Below, in pieces: positions 11,680 to 23,000 of a DNA stretch of 64,000 bases; position 1 is the stretch's first letter, and each line of letters starts with the position of its first letter. The translations under genes were made by a program, and so were the position numbers. The notes below the pieces were generated by a model. The model saw nothing but the letters and a program-made list of their open reading frames with translations. It had not been told where the DNA came from and ran no database searches. The DNA comes from Liolophura sinensis (Eukaryota > Mollusca > Polyplacophora > Chitonida > Chitonidae), in assembly GCF_032854445.1 (NCBI RefSeq), contig NC_088296.1:15012623-15076622 (forward strand), in the 5' to 3' direction.

Positions 11680-13750
11680 ACAAACTATATTGCGAACCTT
11701 AATGAAGTTCCGATTGTATCATTTTTATTTACTTATGTCATTGTTGTTTAGCATCATAGTAAAGAATATTTCGCTTAATAACGGCGCCGGGTAGACTTCC
11801 TCGGGAAAACAGCGCCCCAGCTAGCCAGATGTGGACTCGAACTCATGACCCATGGGTCAAAGCCCAGTTGCCTCCTGTTAAAACGAATGTTTTAAATGTA
11901 ATCGAGAGTACTTGACCCCAGCCAGTTATCTGTATACGGACACGTACACCGGTAAGTCTGGTTGGTTCACCTACAATGTACGAGCATTTCGATAACACCT
12001 GCATAGACTGATATGGAAATGTTCTTTCTGTTACCGATACAAAACTAAATTTAGATGGATATACGTAATAACATGCCTGTCACACGGGTACAGAGTTCGT
12101 CAGAGAAAACATATGTGTTTATGATTGATGTGGATTATGAGGACTTTGACATGCGTCTTTATATGTCTTTATTTATGCATGCACGTGCGTGTATGTATGT
12201 ATGTATATTTAGGTATGTCTTTGCATATGTTAACCCATCCAGTGGTTGCTTATTTTTGTGTAAATAATCATTCTGTAATACAGATAAAAGATCAGTCAGA
12301 GAAACAGAGCTCAAGTCAGCATAAATGCGATGAGCGACAAGCGACATTCAGTATGTGTACAATGTCTTCAATAAATACATCCCAAGGTTCTGCCACTTAT
12401 CGTGTGCATGGCTGACCTACAGAATGTACCCAGGCGTTTGTATGTGCGTTATTTTATTTGGCTATGTATTTTTCTATTCAGATAAAGACTCAAGATGTCC
12501 ATTACAAAGACGACGTTTTGACCTGTGTAACCTGTCAATCAATCCAACCACAGACGTTTTTGCTGTACTGTTCGATCTTCTTTGACAGTTCATGAGATTC
12601 AAATTTATTCATCACTTTTATGTAAGAGAGTGATTTATTTTAATTTATAGGGGCAATACATGTACATTAAGCAGGAGAGCATAATATACGCCGCTTTTAC
12701 ATTTGAGAAAGCGGACAGTGGCATGGTGGATAAAGGCGTTTGCATTTGGATGGCTATGACATCCCATACAGGTGCGAGTTCAAACCCAGCCTTGGGTTAT
12801 GTTGCTAACTGGATTAAAAGTGCCCATATTCATATGATATTATATTGTTTTGAAGGACCGGTTGAACCATTGTATGTATATACGAATTAATCATTATGTT
12901 TCATGGAGATAAATTGCTAGGAGCTTTTGACTTCGGATTTGTAGGACACACGAGCCGAGGTTTCAAGCCCGGCAAGGTTTACTGCGGCTTTGGTGATAAT
13001 AATAAGTTAACTAAGCACGTGTGACCGTTAGTGCACTGCAACATTTGTTGAAGAGCGCTTGTGTTAACCACCAATAGCCGAAACCAATACAACACAAGCA
13101 GGATTTGATCATGCGTCGATAATTTACATGTTAAGGCCACACTTAAAATGCAACATCGCGATTGAGAAAAGGACGTCGAGCTTTAAATGGGTCTCTAACA
13201 TGCAAAAACTCTCATGTGTCCACATCGTGTTCAGGTAAGTCGAATTCTGTGGGTCGATATGAGCTTTTTTTTTTTCGTGGCACAAGAAGAACATTACATT
13301 ATGTTCAGCTGCTCAGCTGCCAACAATGTATAAACTTATAATGTAAATCTTCGTTCTTATTTAAAAAAAAAAAAACATTTGAAAACATAACCGCTTGGGT
13401 AAAACCTTTAAACTACGTGTTGTAACTGTCAGGAGTTCGAATCCATCCATTGCTATTCTCATCAAGACAATAGGTCAGCTTTGGCGAAAGGAGGTGTTTT
13501 TCTGTGATCACTCCAGTTTCCTTGACTCATAAAACTCTCCACCATGATTTATGCGACAAATTGGCGGGTACGGCTTTTATCACAAAGCGAATAAACCTAA
13601 ATAGTCTGATTGGTATTTCGCACCGTACTCATGTATATTTCACTTTTACGCCGGGGGTCAGTGTTGTTATGGCAGGAAATCAGGCCCAAATAAACAAATA
13701 AAGATTAATGCTCATAGAGAACACATATGACTTGAAATTGCGAATGGCAA
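11680..13750. other. Intergenic with old SINE relics
   Basis: No gene is supported. At about 11725-11875 there is a diverged family A-like body (aagaatatttcgctt) and a tRNA-like stretch with ggactcgaactcatgac on the - strand. At about 12710-12800 a tRNA-like head contains agtggcatggtgg and gagttcaaaccc. At 13600-13700 there is a family A tail fragment (ctgattggtatttcgcaccg). The short open frames at 12055-12890 show no domains. Confidence 0.45.
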
Positions 13751-13756
13751 TTCGTG

Positions 13757-13871
<115 letters not shown>

Positions 13872-14125
13872 GTGATAATAGAAGAGCAGTCATTAGACCA
13901 ATAGACACAGATGAAAGGACGTAAATCCCCAGCCAAACTTTAATTCTGCATCTGTAATGAAAAATAACTTCTTAGTTATGATGCACACTATTGACACAAT
14001 GTATGAACAGATACATGGCCTGCGTATGGGCTCCCCACTATCTCCTGATTTGAGCAGTCAGCATTAGCCAGTTCGCCTGTACGCTGGTAATCAAAAAGTG
14101 GACACCTGTGTAGCATTTCACCCAG

Positions 14126-14485
14126 ATGACAACCCGAACAAATACCTACAATCAGAGCATCAAATTTACCGTGAAGACCCAGAAATACCAACAAATCCCT
14201 CTCCTTGATTTCCTTATCAAGAAGACAGATGACCAACTCACAACTATAGTATATGGCAAGCCTACCCATTCCAACCTATATATCCACTACAAATCTAACC
14301 ATTCTCCCAAAACTAAAGCCGCCATTATAACTGCTCTAGCCAAAAGAGCCACCTCTATATGCTCAACCGACTTAGCATTAGAAACCAACCACCTGCGAAA
14401 TGTATTTACTAACCTAATTGGATACCTGGCAGACATGGTAAACCTACTCATAGGTGCCACCACTAACCCAGGGCCTACACAGTAA
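14126..14485 (+). pseudogene. Penelope-like RT C-terminal fragment
   Basis: A 119-codon open frame. It resembles the region after the RT catalytic core in Penelope-like elements: IKFTVKTQ, LLDFLIKK, VYGKPTHSNLYIHY, then a helical stretch with KRATSICST. The start codon is incidental, since the frame should continue from the disrupted upstream RT. Near its end is NLLIGATTNPGPTQ, which keeps NPGP of the 2A-like peptides found in some retroelements but lacks the usual acidic residues before it. Confidence 0.75.
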
Positions 14486-14659
14486 CCCAGAACCCTCGAT
14501 GAAAGCCCTGGCGTCCAAATAACTGTTCCGTACAAAGGTCACACGAGTTATTAGATCGACCGGTTACTAAAACAAAACACTGGTATAGAGACCATATTTA
14601 GGACTCAGAACACCCTGACAAACCATCTTCAAGCAAATGGAAGAAACATGTCCACGCCC

Positions 14660-14930
14660 AAGACTACCCTACGTGGTGTCGTATACCAGATGCTATGCAG
14701 CTGTAACTAGTACTACATTGGTGAGTCCTGCCGACCTGTAGACAAACGTATTAAAGAACACCAGACCTCAGTTCAGAAATCAGCCTCAAATTCCGCCATT
14801 TCAGATCACATCAAAGAAAACCCTACTCACCTAATCAACTGGGGCAATATCAAGACCCTTAGCACCAACTTACGTCACTGGAACAAAGAAAACTACAAAA
14901 AATCCCTGCAGATCAGATGCCTTGATCCTT
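14660..14930 (+). pseudogene. GIY-YIG endonuclease fragment of the Penelope-like element
   Basis: Translation shows GVVYQMLCSCN, an in-frame TAG, then YYIGESCRPVDKRIKEHQ and a region ending in NLRHWNKENYKK. The YYIG core, the arginine helix and the EH pair match the GIY-YIG nuclease that Penelope-like elements carry after the RT. The stop codon and missing upstream sequence show it is inactive. Confidence 0.75.
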
Positions 14931-14961
14931 ACACCGGTATCTGCCTGCCCTCTCCTTATGA

Positions 14962-15206
14962 CCATCAGTTGGTTAGTGGGCTAGCGCAGCGTAATGACCC
15001 AGGAGTCTCTCACCAATGCGGTCGCTATGAGTACAAGTTCAGCTCATGCTGGCTTCTTCTCCAGCCGTAGGGGGAAGGTTTGGCAGTATGCTGTGGATGG
15101 TCGTGGGTTTCCCCCAGGTTTCCACCCACCATAATGCTGGCCGCCGTCGTAGAAGTGAAATATTCTTGAGTACGGCGTAAAACGCCAATCAAATAAATAA
15201 ATAAAT
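14962..15206 (+). mobile_element. SINE family A inserted in the Penelope-like element
   Basis: Flanked by a perfect 10-bp target-site duplication, ctccttatga, at 14952-14961 and 15207-15216. The head lacks its first dozen bases, so the copy is slightly 5'-truncated. The tail is (aaat)n. Confidence 0.9.
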
Positions 15207-15360
15207 CTCCTTATGATCTATTAAACCTCCAGCAACCCCACGGAGCTTAATCCGATTATATGTATACCATTATATTATGTTAGCTGACTTTAGATAAGCT
15301 TTCGATTGTTTATCCTTTATTTAATACTTTGTTAATCTTTTAAACTGTGTTATCTCTCTT

Positions 15361-15640
15361 TGACACTTGTACCTCACGCTGTACAAATATAAACTCTGTA
15401 ATTTTACTGATGTCAACCACTTGAAAATGATGCTAGTATCAGCATCGAAACGTCCTGTACGTAATAAACAAGAAGTCGTTATCCATAAGAAATCCATCTT
15501 TGACACTTGTACCTCACGCTGTACAAATATAAACTCTGTAATTTTACTGATGTCAACCACTTGAAAATGATGCTAGTATCAGCATCGAAACGTCCTGTAC
15601 GTAATAAACAAGAAGTCGTTATCCATAAGAAATCCATCTT
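15361..15640 (+). repeat. Two identical 140-bp tandem units at the Penelope-like 3' end
   Basis: Units 15361-15500 and 15501-15640 appear identical base for base. Each contains a short hairpin, gatgct-agtatc-agcatc, directly followed by gaaacgtc. That layout is typical of Penelope-like terminal repeats and recalls the CUGANGA...GAAA core of hammerhead ribozymes, although the first core box is imperfect here. Confidence 0.85.
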
Positions 15641-16800
15641 GTCTTAGCTATACATCAAGTAGAATACCAGAATACGTGCGGACTAGCCGTACATAACTTC
15701 ATACATAAAAAAAATTAATGAGAAAGCCTGCCTACTCGTGGTTGCAGAAGCAATCTACAATACTCACACTGAAAAAAAAATGTCTCTATACTTCGCGAAA
15801 TAATAGAAAAAAGTGTTGAGAATATATTTTCTTACGTATATTCATGTTTGGTTTTTTGGTGTTGTACATCAATTGTCTTTTCACCTTCTAATGTAACACA
15901 GAAATACATAAAAACCGTTTTGTTTTTGATATTTCTGCTCAGAAGCTTTATATGCTGAAACAAAAGATGTATTCGCATTATGCGATGCAAATGTCAATCG
16001 GATTTCCCATGTTCATATATAACAGAATAATGGTACAGTCACGGTTCAGTGCACACAACAGGGATGGTCGGGGACAAGCAGTAAGCCATCCGTGCTCATA
16101 GATCCTCTCTCACTAATCTGCAATGAAGATTTGAGAACGCATAATAAGAAATAATATTGAAATATGGTCCAGGGGTCCAGAAAGACAAAGCGCCATGTAA
16201 GAGAAGACAGCGATACGACATAATAAGCCTCCAAGCCAAATATGGACATCTCACTGAATTATCTCCCCTTCAGATCACAATCCGATCGGGCTACACCCGT
16301 CTGCTATACCCTTGAGTTATATCTTCTTTAACACAATATCCAGATTCTTTGAAATTTACTTCAGTCTGGGTTTTATTCTGCAAGACCTCGAGGATACTGA
16401 ATCCTGATTTATGCAGAAATACAGAAATGTAACGTAAGACTTTTATACAATATAATAAGACTTACAACATAAATTAAAAGGCACTTGAAAATAATTTTTG
16501 TATTGAGGGTATTTAGGACTTGCCCATGTTATATATAATGTCTGTGTATTAATGACAGAATTGAGGATGTAACACATGTGAAATAAATATATCTGCACTA
16601 TAACAAATTTTTCACCAAACAAATATGTTCAAATTTGATTTTTCATCACATTTATATTTTCAGTCTATTCATAAATATTACAATACTTCAGATTAAATGC
16701 ATGTGTTTGGATATAAAAAACAAAACAACACGTTTACATTCAACTAAAACTTGAAAAAAAATATTAAAGACTATTTTTACAAATACGTGTGCACCCTCCT
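15641..16800. other. Intergenic / 3' flank of the SRCR gene
   Basis: AT-rich with no supported gene. An AATAAA on the - strand (16372-16377) could serve as a distal polyadenylation signal of the SRCR gene. Confidence 0.35.
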
Positions 16801-16821
16801 TCATCTGAGTTCCGCCCCGTC

Positions 16822-16827
16822 TTTAAT
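16822..16827 (-). terminator. Candidate polyadenylation signal of the SRCR-LDLa gene
   Basis: ATTAAA on the - strand, about 100 bp past the stop codon at 16931-16933. It is a common variant signal; the assignment rests on position only. Confidence 0.35.
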
Positions 16828-16930
16828 GTTTTCTTCCTCTTCCAATATAATTAGTTTGACAAAATAATTACTAAGTACACTGTAATTTTTAACCGGGCAA
16901 GATGAAGAGAGAAGGCGTCGTCGTTCTTGT

Positions 16931-17079
16931 CTACTCCAGGCTCGTTGTTGTCGAACACGACGATTCGTCAAACCCGTTTCGGCAGTTCCAACGCATGTCA
17001 CACCGTTCCGATCTCTTAAAGCAGCCCATTGCTGGGTCCCCACAGGGTTCATATTCCGCAAGAAAACACGGGTTTGAGG
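16931..17079 (-). CDS. LDLa terminal exon of the SRCR gene
   Basis: 149 nt. The acceptor (atttttgctag) is phase 1, compatible with the SRCR8 exon. It encodes [19 protein letters not shown], then [16 protein letters not shown], giving the six cysteines and the C-terminal acidic cluster of an LDL-receptor class A domain. It ends STTTSLE and TAG. No downstream donor is convincing, so this is taken as the last exon. Confidence 0.82.
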
Positions 17080-20000
17080 CTAGCAAAAATGGAATATATA
17101 CGTTTTGTATTGTAGTAAACATGTGAAATACAGACTTAAACATAATCAAAAATACTTTGTCAGATAAACAAAATATTATGATATGGGATGAGGGGGGTAC
17201 AACTTTATGGACTTGGAGTGTTTGATCATGCAGTGGCATTGTGGCTAGTGGTATGTATGTGTGCGTGCGTGCGTGCGTGGGTGCGCGTGCGCGTGCGCGT
17301 GTGCGTGTGCGTGTGCGTGTGTGTGTGTGTATGTATGTATGTATGTATGTATGTATGTATGTATGTATGTTGCCGAAGACACCAGGCGTGACAACCCACC
17401 CAATCACATTATACTGACACTGGCCCCACCAGTCATGCTGAGCCCCAAAAGAGGCAGCAACAAGTAACATTTTGAAATTACTCGAACCGGGCTCGATTCC
17501 GAGTCTCCCGGATCTGTGGGTAACGGTAAAACTATGGAGTCGGGCCACAGAGGCGCTCAAGGTTTAGCTACAACGTGAAAAACTTCATTCAATGAAACTA
17601 TTAAATTTTATGGATTTATCTAATGCATTTTGACACACAGCTACATGTATACCGTGGGACTAACCTGGCTGATTGTTGGAGCAGATGACTCTGACATCTT
17701 CATAATTACTGCAGATATGGTCTCCCCAGTCACCATGATCACACTGAGCAATATTTGTCTCATTTCCTCGGCAGATGGCGCCACCCAGCCAAATCATTTT
17801 AATTATCATAGTTGGATATGAGGGAGGTATATAGTTTCCGAATCTGTCCAAAAGAAATGGAGATTTAAATCGCGTCGTTAAATGACGAAAAATAAAAACA
17901 CAGAGAAAAAAGGAAACACCAGTTTCATACCACCTACTACAGACTACAGAAGTGCGTGTGTACATGTGGAAGTTTTTTGACGCGATAGTGGGAAAATCTG
18001 CCAGCAACCTGAGGATGGGGGTGTGTTTCCGGTATAATGCTGACCGCCGTCGTATAAATAAAATATTCTTCAATAGGGCGTACTCAGCCAAAGAAATAAG
18101 TAAATAAATAAATAAATAAACATTTATCATATTCGATCAGAGAGGTCATCAATATATCCAACTTAATTTCTGATATTAACTTGCAATTTGCGAGAAAAAT
18201 TATAAATCTCTACAAGTTTAAAAAAAACATTTCATGGCTAGCGATTAGTTTTCTGATTCTACGCCCGCTCTCCGAACCTCTTGTAAAATTGATTGGTAAA
18301 GTAAGTTATGCGGTTTGCACACATGGACTGTCATGTGATTGCAGTTCTTCGTTACGTGGGGTACTTGCATTCACGATCGTCTGAGTAATTTGACCTGCAC
18401 ATAATGGTGTCCCGTGCAAATGGACAATGTACCAGTTTAACCTTCAACTCTCAAGCTATAATAAGAGAATAAGAGAATAAATAGCTTTGAAGTGTAATGT
18501 CATCAGCGTCATACCTGTACCCCAGAGACCGGCAGACAACAAAGGCGGTTTCGTTGTTGAACCTTTCAGCGCAGACTCTCCCCCATTCTCCGGCGAAGTA
18601 AACCTCAATTAGGCCGGTCTGCCAGTCGGAACCCCTCCGTCCAAACATAAGTCTTGTCTCTACTGACCCTGAGGGTATCAAGATGTAAACCAAAGAAACT
18701 AAGACTTGGGGCCAATTCCTTTGACTAGAGCATAAAGGACGCCATGCGACCATGTGGGAAATCGTCTCTCGACACCACAGTGGTATGGCAGATTTTCTGT
18801 TGTACGAAAACATGGAAAACTTACTTAAACTTGTGTAAAATTATAAATGCAAGAAGCCAGTAAAAAGTGAGAGTGTTGTGACAAATATCTTTTGTTTTAT
18901 TGCAAGACAAAAGTCAAAGATCAAAAGCAGTTTTTTTTCTCATTAGGGTCAATAATAAAAATAATGAAAACATGATTACCAAAGCTAATATTATTTGTGT
19001 GCATATGATATCAACTTAGAGCAATTCAAGCTGTTCAGACGTATCATGCTGGTTTACTCTCATATTTGTGTAAATCGAAAAGAAAGAATCGATGATGCAT
19101 TTTTATGTTTTATTTTCTAGTGCCTAATATCAGTTATGTAGAAATTTATTAAACCACACACAAACAAATAGCAGTTGTGATTTCTTAGTTTGTTCAAGGT
19201 ATATATCAGGTATATTTTCAAATATCGTAATTAGGCACTGATGATGACCTATATATCTGTCTAGGGAAAGCTGTATGTAGCCAAAGGTTCGTATGATTAC
19301 CGTAACAAAATTATTATTATAAATGTGACAAGGAGAGACACCAGCCCTTGTATTCATAGAAACGACAAAGTAGGTCCAATATTCGTCATAAATACTGTTA
19401 ATAATAAGTGAAATACGTTAAATATTCGGATTAAAGATATGTTATATGTTTGAAACCAAACATTTGGGTAGGGGATACGTGAATGTTTGTGTGGTGAAAC
19501 CAAATGTTTGGGTAGGGGATGTGTGAGATGGTTGTGTCGTAACATCAAATGTTTGGTTAGGGGAAACGTGACATGCTTGTGTGGTTAAACCAAATGTTTT
19601 GATGGGGAAACTTGAGATGTTTGCGTGGTAATTCCAAATGTTTGGGTGGGGGATACTTGAGAAGCTTGTGTGGTGAAACCAAATGTTGTTGTGGGGATAC
19701 GGGAGACGCTTGTGTGGTAAAATCAAATGTTTGGATGGTGAATATGTAAGATGCTTGTCTGGTAAAACCAAATTATTGGATGGGGGATACTTGAGATGCT
19801 TGTGTGATGAAACCAAATGTGAAAGTGAGGGATATGTGAGATGCTTGTGTAGTAAAACCAAATGTTTGGATGGGAGATGCGTGACAAGCTTGTGTGGTGA
19901 AACCAAATGTTTTGGATTGGGAATACATCAGATGTTTGTGTGGTGATCCCAAATGCTTAGGTGAGGGATAAATGAGATGCTTGTGTGGTAAAACCAAAGT

Positions 20001-23000
20001 TTTGGATAGGGGATACGTCAGATGTTTGTGTTGTGAAACCAAACGTTTGGGTGGGTGCGGGATGGGGGGGAGGGGTACAAGAGGTGCTTGTGTGGTGAAG
20101 CCAAATGTTTGGATTGGGAATACATCAGATGCTTGTGTGGTGAAGCCAAATGTTTAGGTGGGGGGTACGAGAGGTGCTTGTGTGGTGAAACCAAATGTTT
20201 GGATTGGGAATACATCAGATGCTTGTGTGGTGAAGCCAAATGTTTAGGTGGGGGGGTACGAGAGGTGCTTGTGTGGTGAAACCAAATGTTTGGATAGGGG
20301 AGACGTGAGATGTTTGTTTGGTAAAACCAAATGTATGGATGGGAGATACGTGAGATGCTTGTGCATTATACGTGAAATGTTTGTGAGGTGAAACCAAATG
20401 TTTGAGTGGGTGATACGTAAAATATTTAGATGAAAGACACGTGAGTTGTTTAAACAGATGATGTGTGAGATATTTGCCCAGAAGATAAATTACATGATGA
20501 TACGTCAAACATTTTGGAGAAATTGTTTGGGTGGAAGATATTCCGATGTTTGGGTGGTAAATAGACCAAATGTTTGGAGCGTGGAAGGGGGATGTTTGAG
20601 AGTCAGATGGTTGTGTGGGTACCACATCTGTCGGGTGAAGGAAAAGTCAGATGGCTGTGTGGGTAATACATTTGTTGGGGTGAAGGAAAAGTCAGATTGC
20701 TGTGTGGGTAATACATTTGTTGGGGTGAAGGAAAAGTCAGATTGCTGTGTGGGTAATACATTTGTTGGGGTGAAGGAAAAGTCAGGTGGTGTGTGTAATA
20801 CATCTGTCGCTTGCAGACTGTGAGACAGTTGTGGGGCATAAGAATATAACTTGGTCGGTGATATATCCCTGGAATTTGCATCCAGAAACACTGATTTCCT
20901 AAACCATAGCAGAAACCGCAATCAATCAATCAATCCATCAATCAATCAATCAATCAATCAACCAATCAGCCAATCAATCGATCAAACAATCAATCGATCA
21001 ATCAATCAATCAATCAATCAACCAATCAATTAGTCAGTCAAACAATCAGTGGATTCCCTAATCAGTGTAATCTGCCAATCGGCATGGATAATCTTTTTGT
21101 TTAAAATTTTGAGAAATTTGACACTTTGAGAATTCCAACAGTTATTTTGACATTTCCAAGAAGAGAGCAAATTGAAGTGTACCGAACTTTCTATCGAAGA
21201 TTCTAACATCAGAACTGCTGTAAAAGATAAGCTGTGCGTGATATTTTCGTCTGCCTAGCCCAAAAAAGTCATATGACTTCATAACTTTGAACAAGTCTTA
21301 CCTGAACTTATTTATTCAGTGAAAATGATGAATATGTGGCAGTCGAGCAGTTGCAACCAAAATGCAAGGACATACCTGTAAATGGTGTGTTGTAACAGTA
21401 TAATCCTATATCGTGGTAATGGGTGCAGGAAGTATTTCTCCAGTTTCCACGAAGGCATTGTGAGATGTTAGTTTCGTTTCCTAAGCATTGTACGTTGTCC
21501 ATCCATACTGGCCCATTTCCTGTTCCAAATCTGGATCGGGGAACCTTATTCCCATTTCTAATTTAAAAATAAAAAACAAACAAATGCACCCGCTACTCCA
21601 TAATCTTGAAACAGGCGACACAGAAGATAATGAAAAAAAAATCAATTATACCTGCAAATCCCAAATTTTTTGCGACTATATTAGAAAAGAAGAAATAGTT
21701 GACTTTCACAAAATATCAGCCGTGATACGTTTAATATCGGTAATAAAATAGCTAACATGTATAAAGCGTGTGCAGTTTGATCATTTTCAACTTTGAGAAT
21801 CATTTGAGCACTATAAATAAGGTAGGTGGGAATCTGATATTTACCTCAAACCAGTCACTTCAACCATTCTAATGCTAGTAAATTGAAATTTTCTGTATGT
21901 AACAATACAAAACAGTTTTATTAACAGAATTTTTTTTTATAATTTTAAAGTTTACCCTTGTATGAAGACTGAACTTTATAAGTTAAATGTACTAGAGAAG
22001 AGAGGTAACAATTAATGTATCAATATAAATTTAAATAAAAATCAAAGTTTGAGTAAAGTTTACCCGCGAGGCTCAAAGTAAATGAGCGCGCCTTCAAAAT
22101 TTGGTCCGCGGTACCTTATATATTATTGATGCTCTCGCTTTCATTTAGACGATATAACGTATAGATTACAAATCACTTCCCTCAAGCATGTTATTACGTA
22201 CCTGTAATTCCAATTTAAATATTAAAAAAGAAGAAATATCACTCGTCTGCAGTAGACAACATGATACGTTTTTTCCACCTAGGTGTACTTCAATGTGGCT
22301 GGAAAATTCCCGACATGGCGTTAGACAGTAATCAAATCGAATGTTTAAAATAAGTGGGGGAAAGAAAATAAAACGCGTTCATGAAAAGTAAAATGCATAC
22401 CTATAGCCCAGACTACGACAGATTACAGGAGCAGAGAACGGACCAAAGCCCTCATCGCACACCGTGCCCCAGAGTCCACCATTGAATATTTCCAGGCGCC
22501 CGGTGAGATAGTTTGGGCTCCGATGGCCGTCAACCAGTCTGGTCAATAGCTCCTCTGAAAAAGGAACGGCTTGACAGAAGGCACAACTTCAGACCACAGT
22601 TAAAATAAAACCCCGACTAAAAGAAATTTATTTATTTATTTACTTATTTATTTATTTCTTTATTTATCTATCTATCTGATTGGTATTTTACGCCGTACTC
22701 AAGAATATTTCACTTATACGACGGCGGCCAGTATTATGGTGGGTGGAAACCGGGCAGAGCACGGTCGATACCCACGACCATCTGCAGGATGCTGGGAGAC
22801 CCTCTCACGTACGGCCGAAGAGGAAGACCTAGGCAAATTAACAAAAGCCTAATCATTTGCCAGCTATCGCACTGTCGTGGCTATTCTACTTTTTTATGCT
22901 GTACGTCTTAATCATATACTACCCATGGTATGATAGACATGTAGTTAGAATTCAATGACCCCTACGTTTCTTCACCAACAGTTGACAGCGACTCACCATC

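Larger units (their letters stand above)
13930..15640 (+). mobile_element. Decayed Penelope-like retroelement
   Basis: Three parts appear in the order expected for a Penelope-like element. A reverse-transcriptase motif lies near 14005-14055 (YEQIHGLRMGSPLSP). The RT C-terminal region follows at 14126-14400, with IKFTVK, LLDFL and a KPTHSNLYIHY motif. A GIY-YIG-type endonuclease segment at about 14660-14930 contains GVVYQ, YYIGES and RIKEHQ. The frame is broken between the first two parts and by an in-frame TAG in the endonuclease. Most of the upstream RT is missing. The 3' part ends in two identical 140-bp units. A family A SINE was inserted at 14962-15206, so the element is older than that SINE. 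Confidence 0.85.

Noticed and set aside
16801-17061. 86-codon open frame overlapping the LDLa exon
   Set aside because: Same strand but another frame; the LDLa frame has six ordered cysteines and a phase-matched acceptor.
19442-20279. Several overlapping open frames with 15-residue repeats
   Set aside because: Caused by the 45-bp minisatellite; frames exist on both strands and end irregularly.
20922-21052. CRISPR-like or regulatory array
   Set aside because: Simple tetranucleotide repeat without spacers; the organism is eukaryotic.
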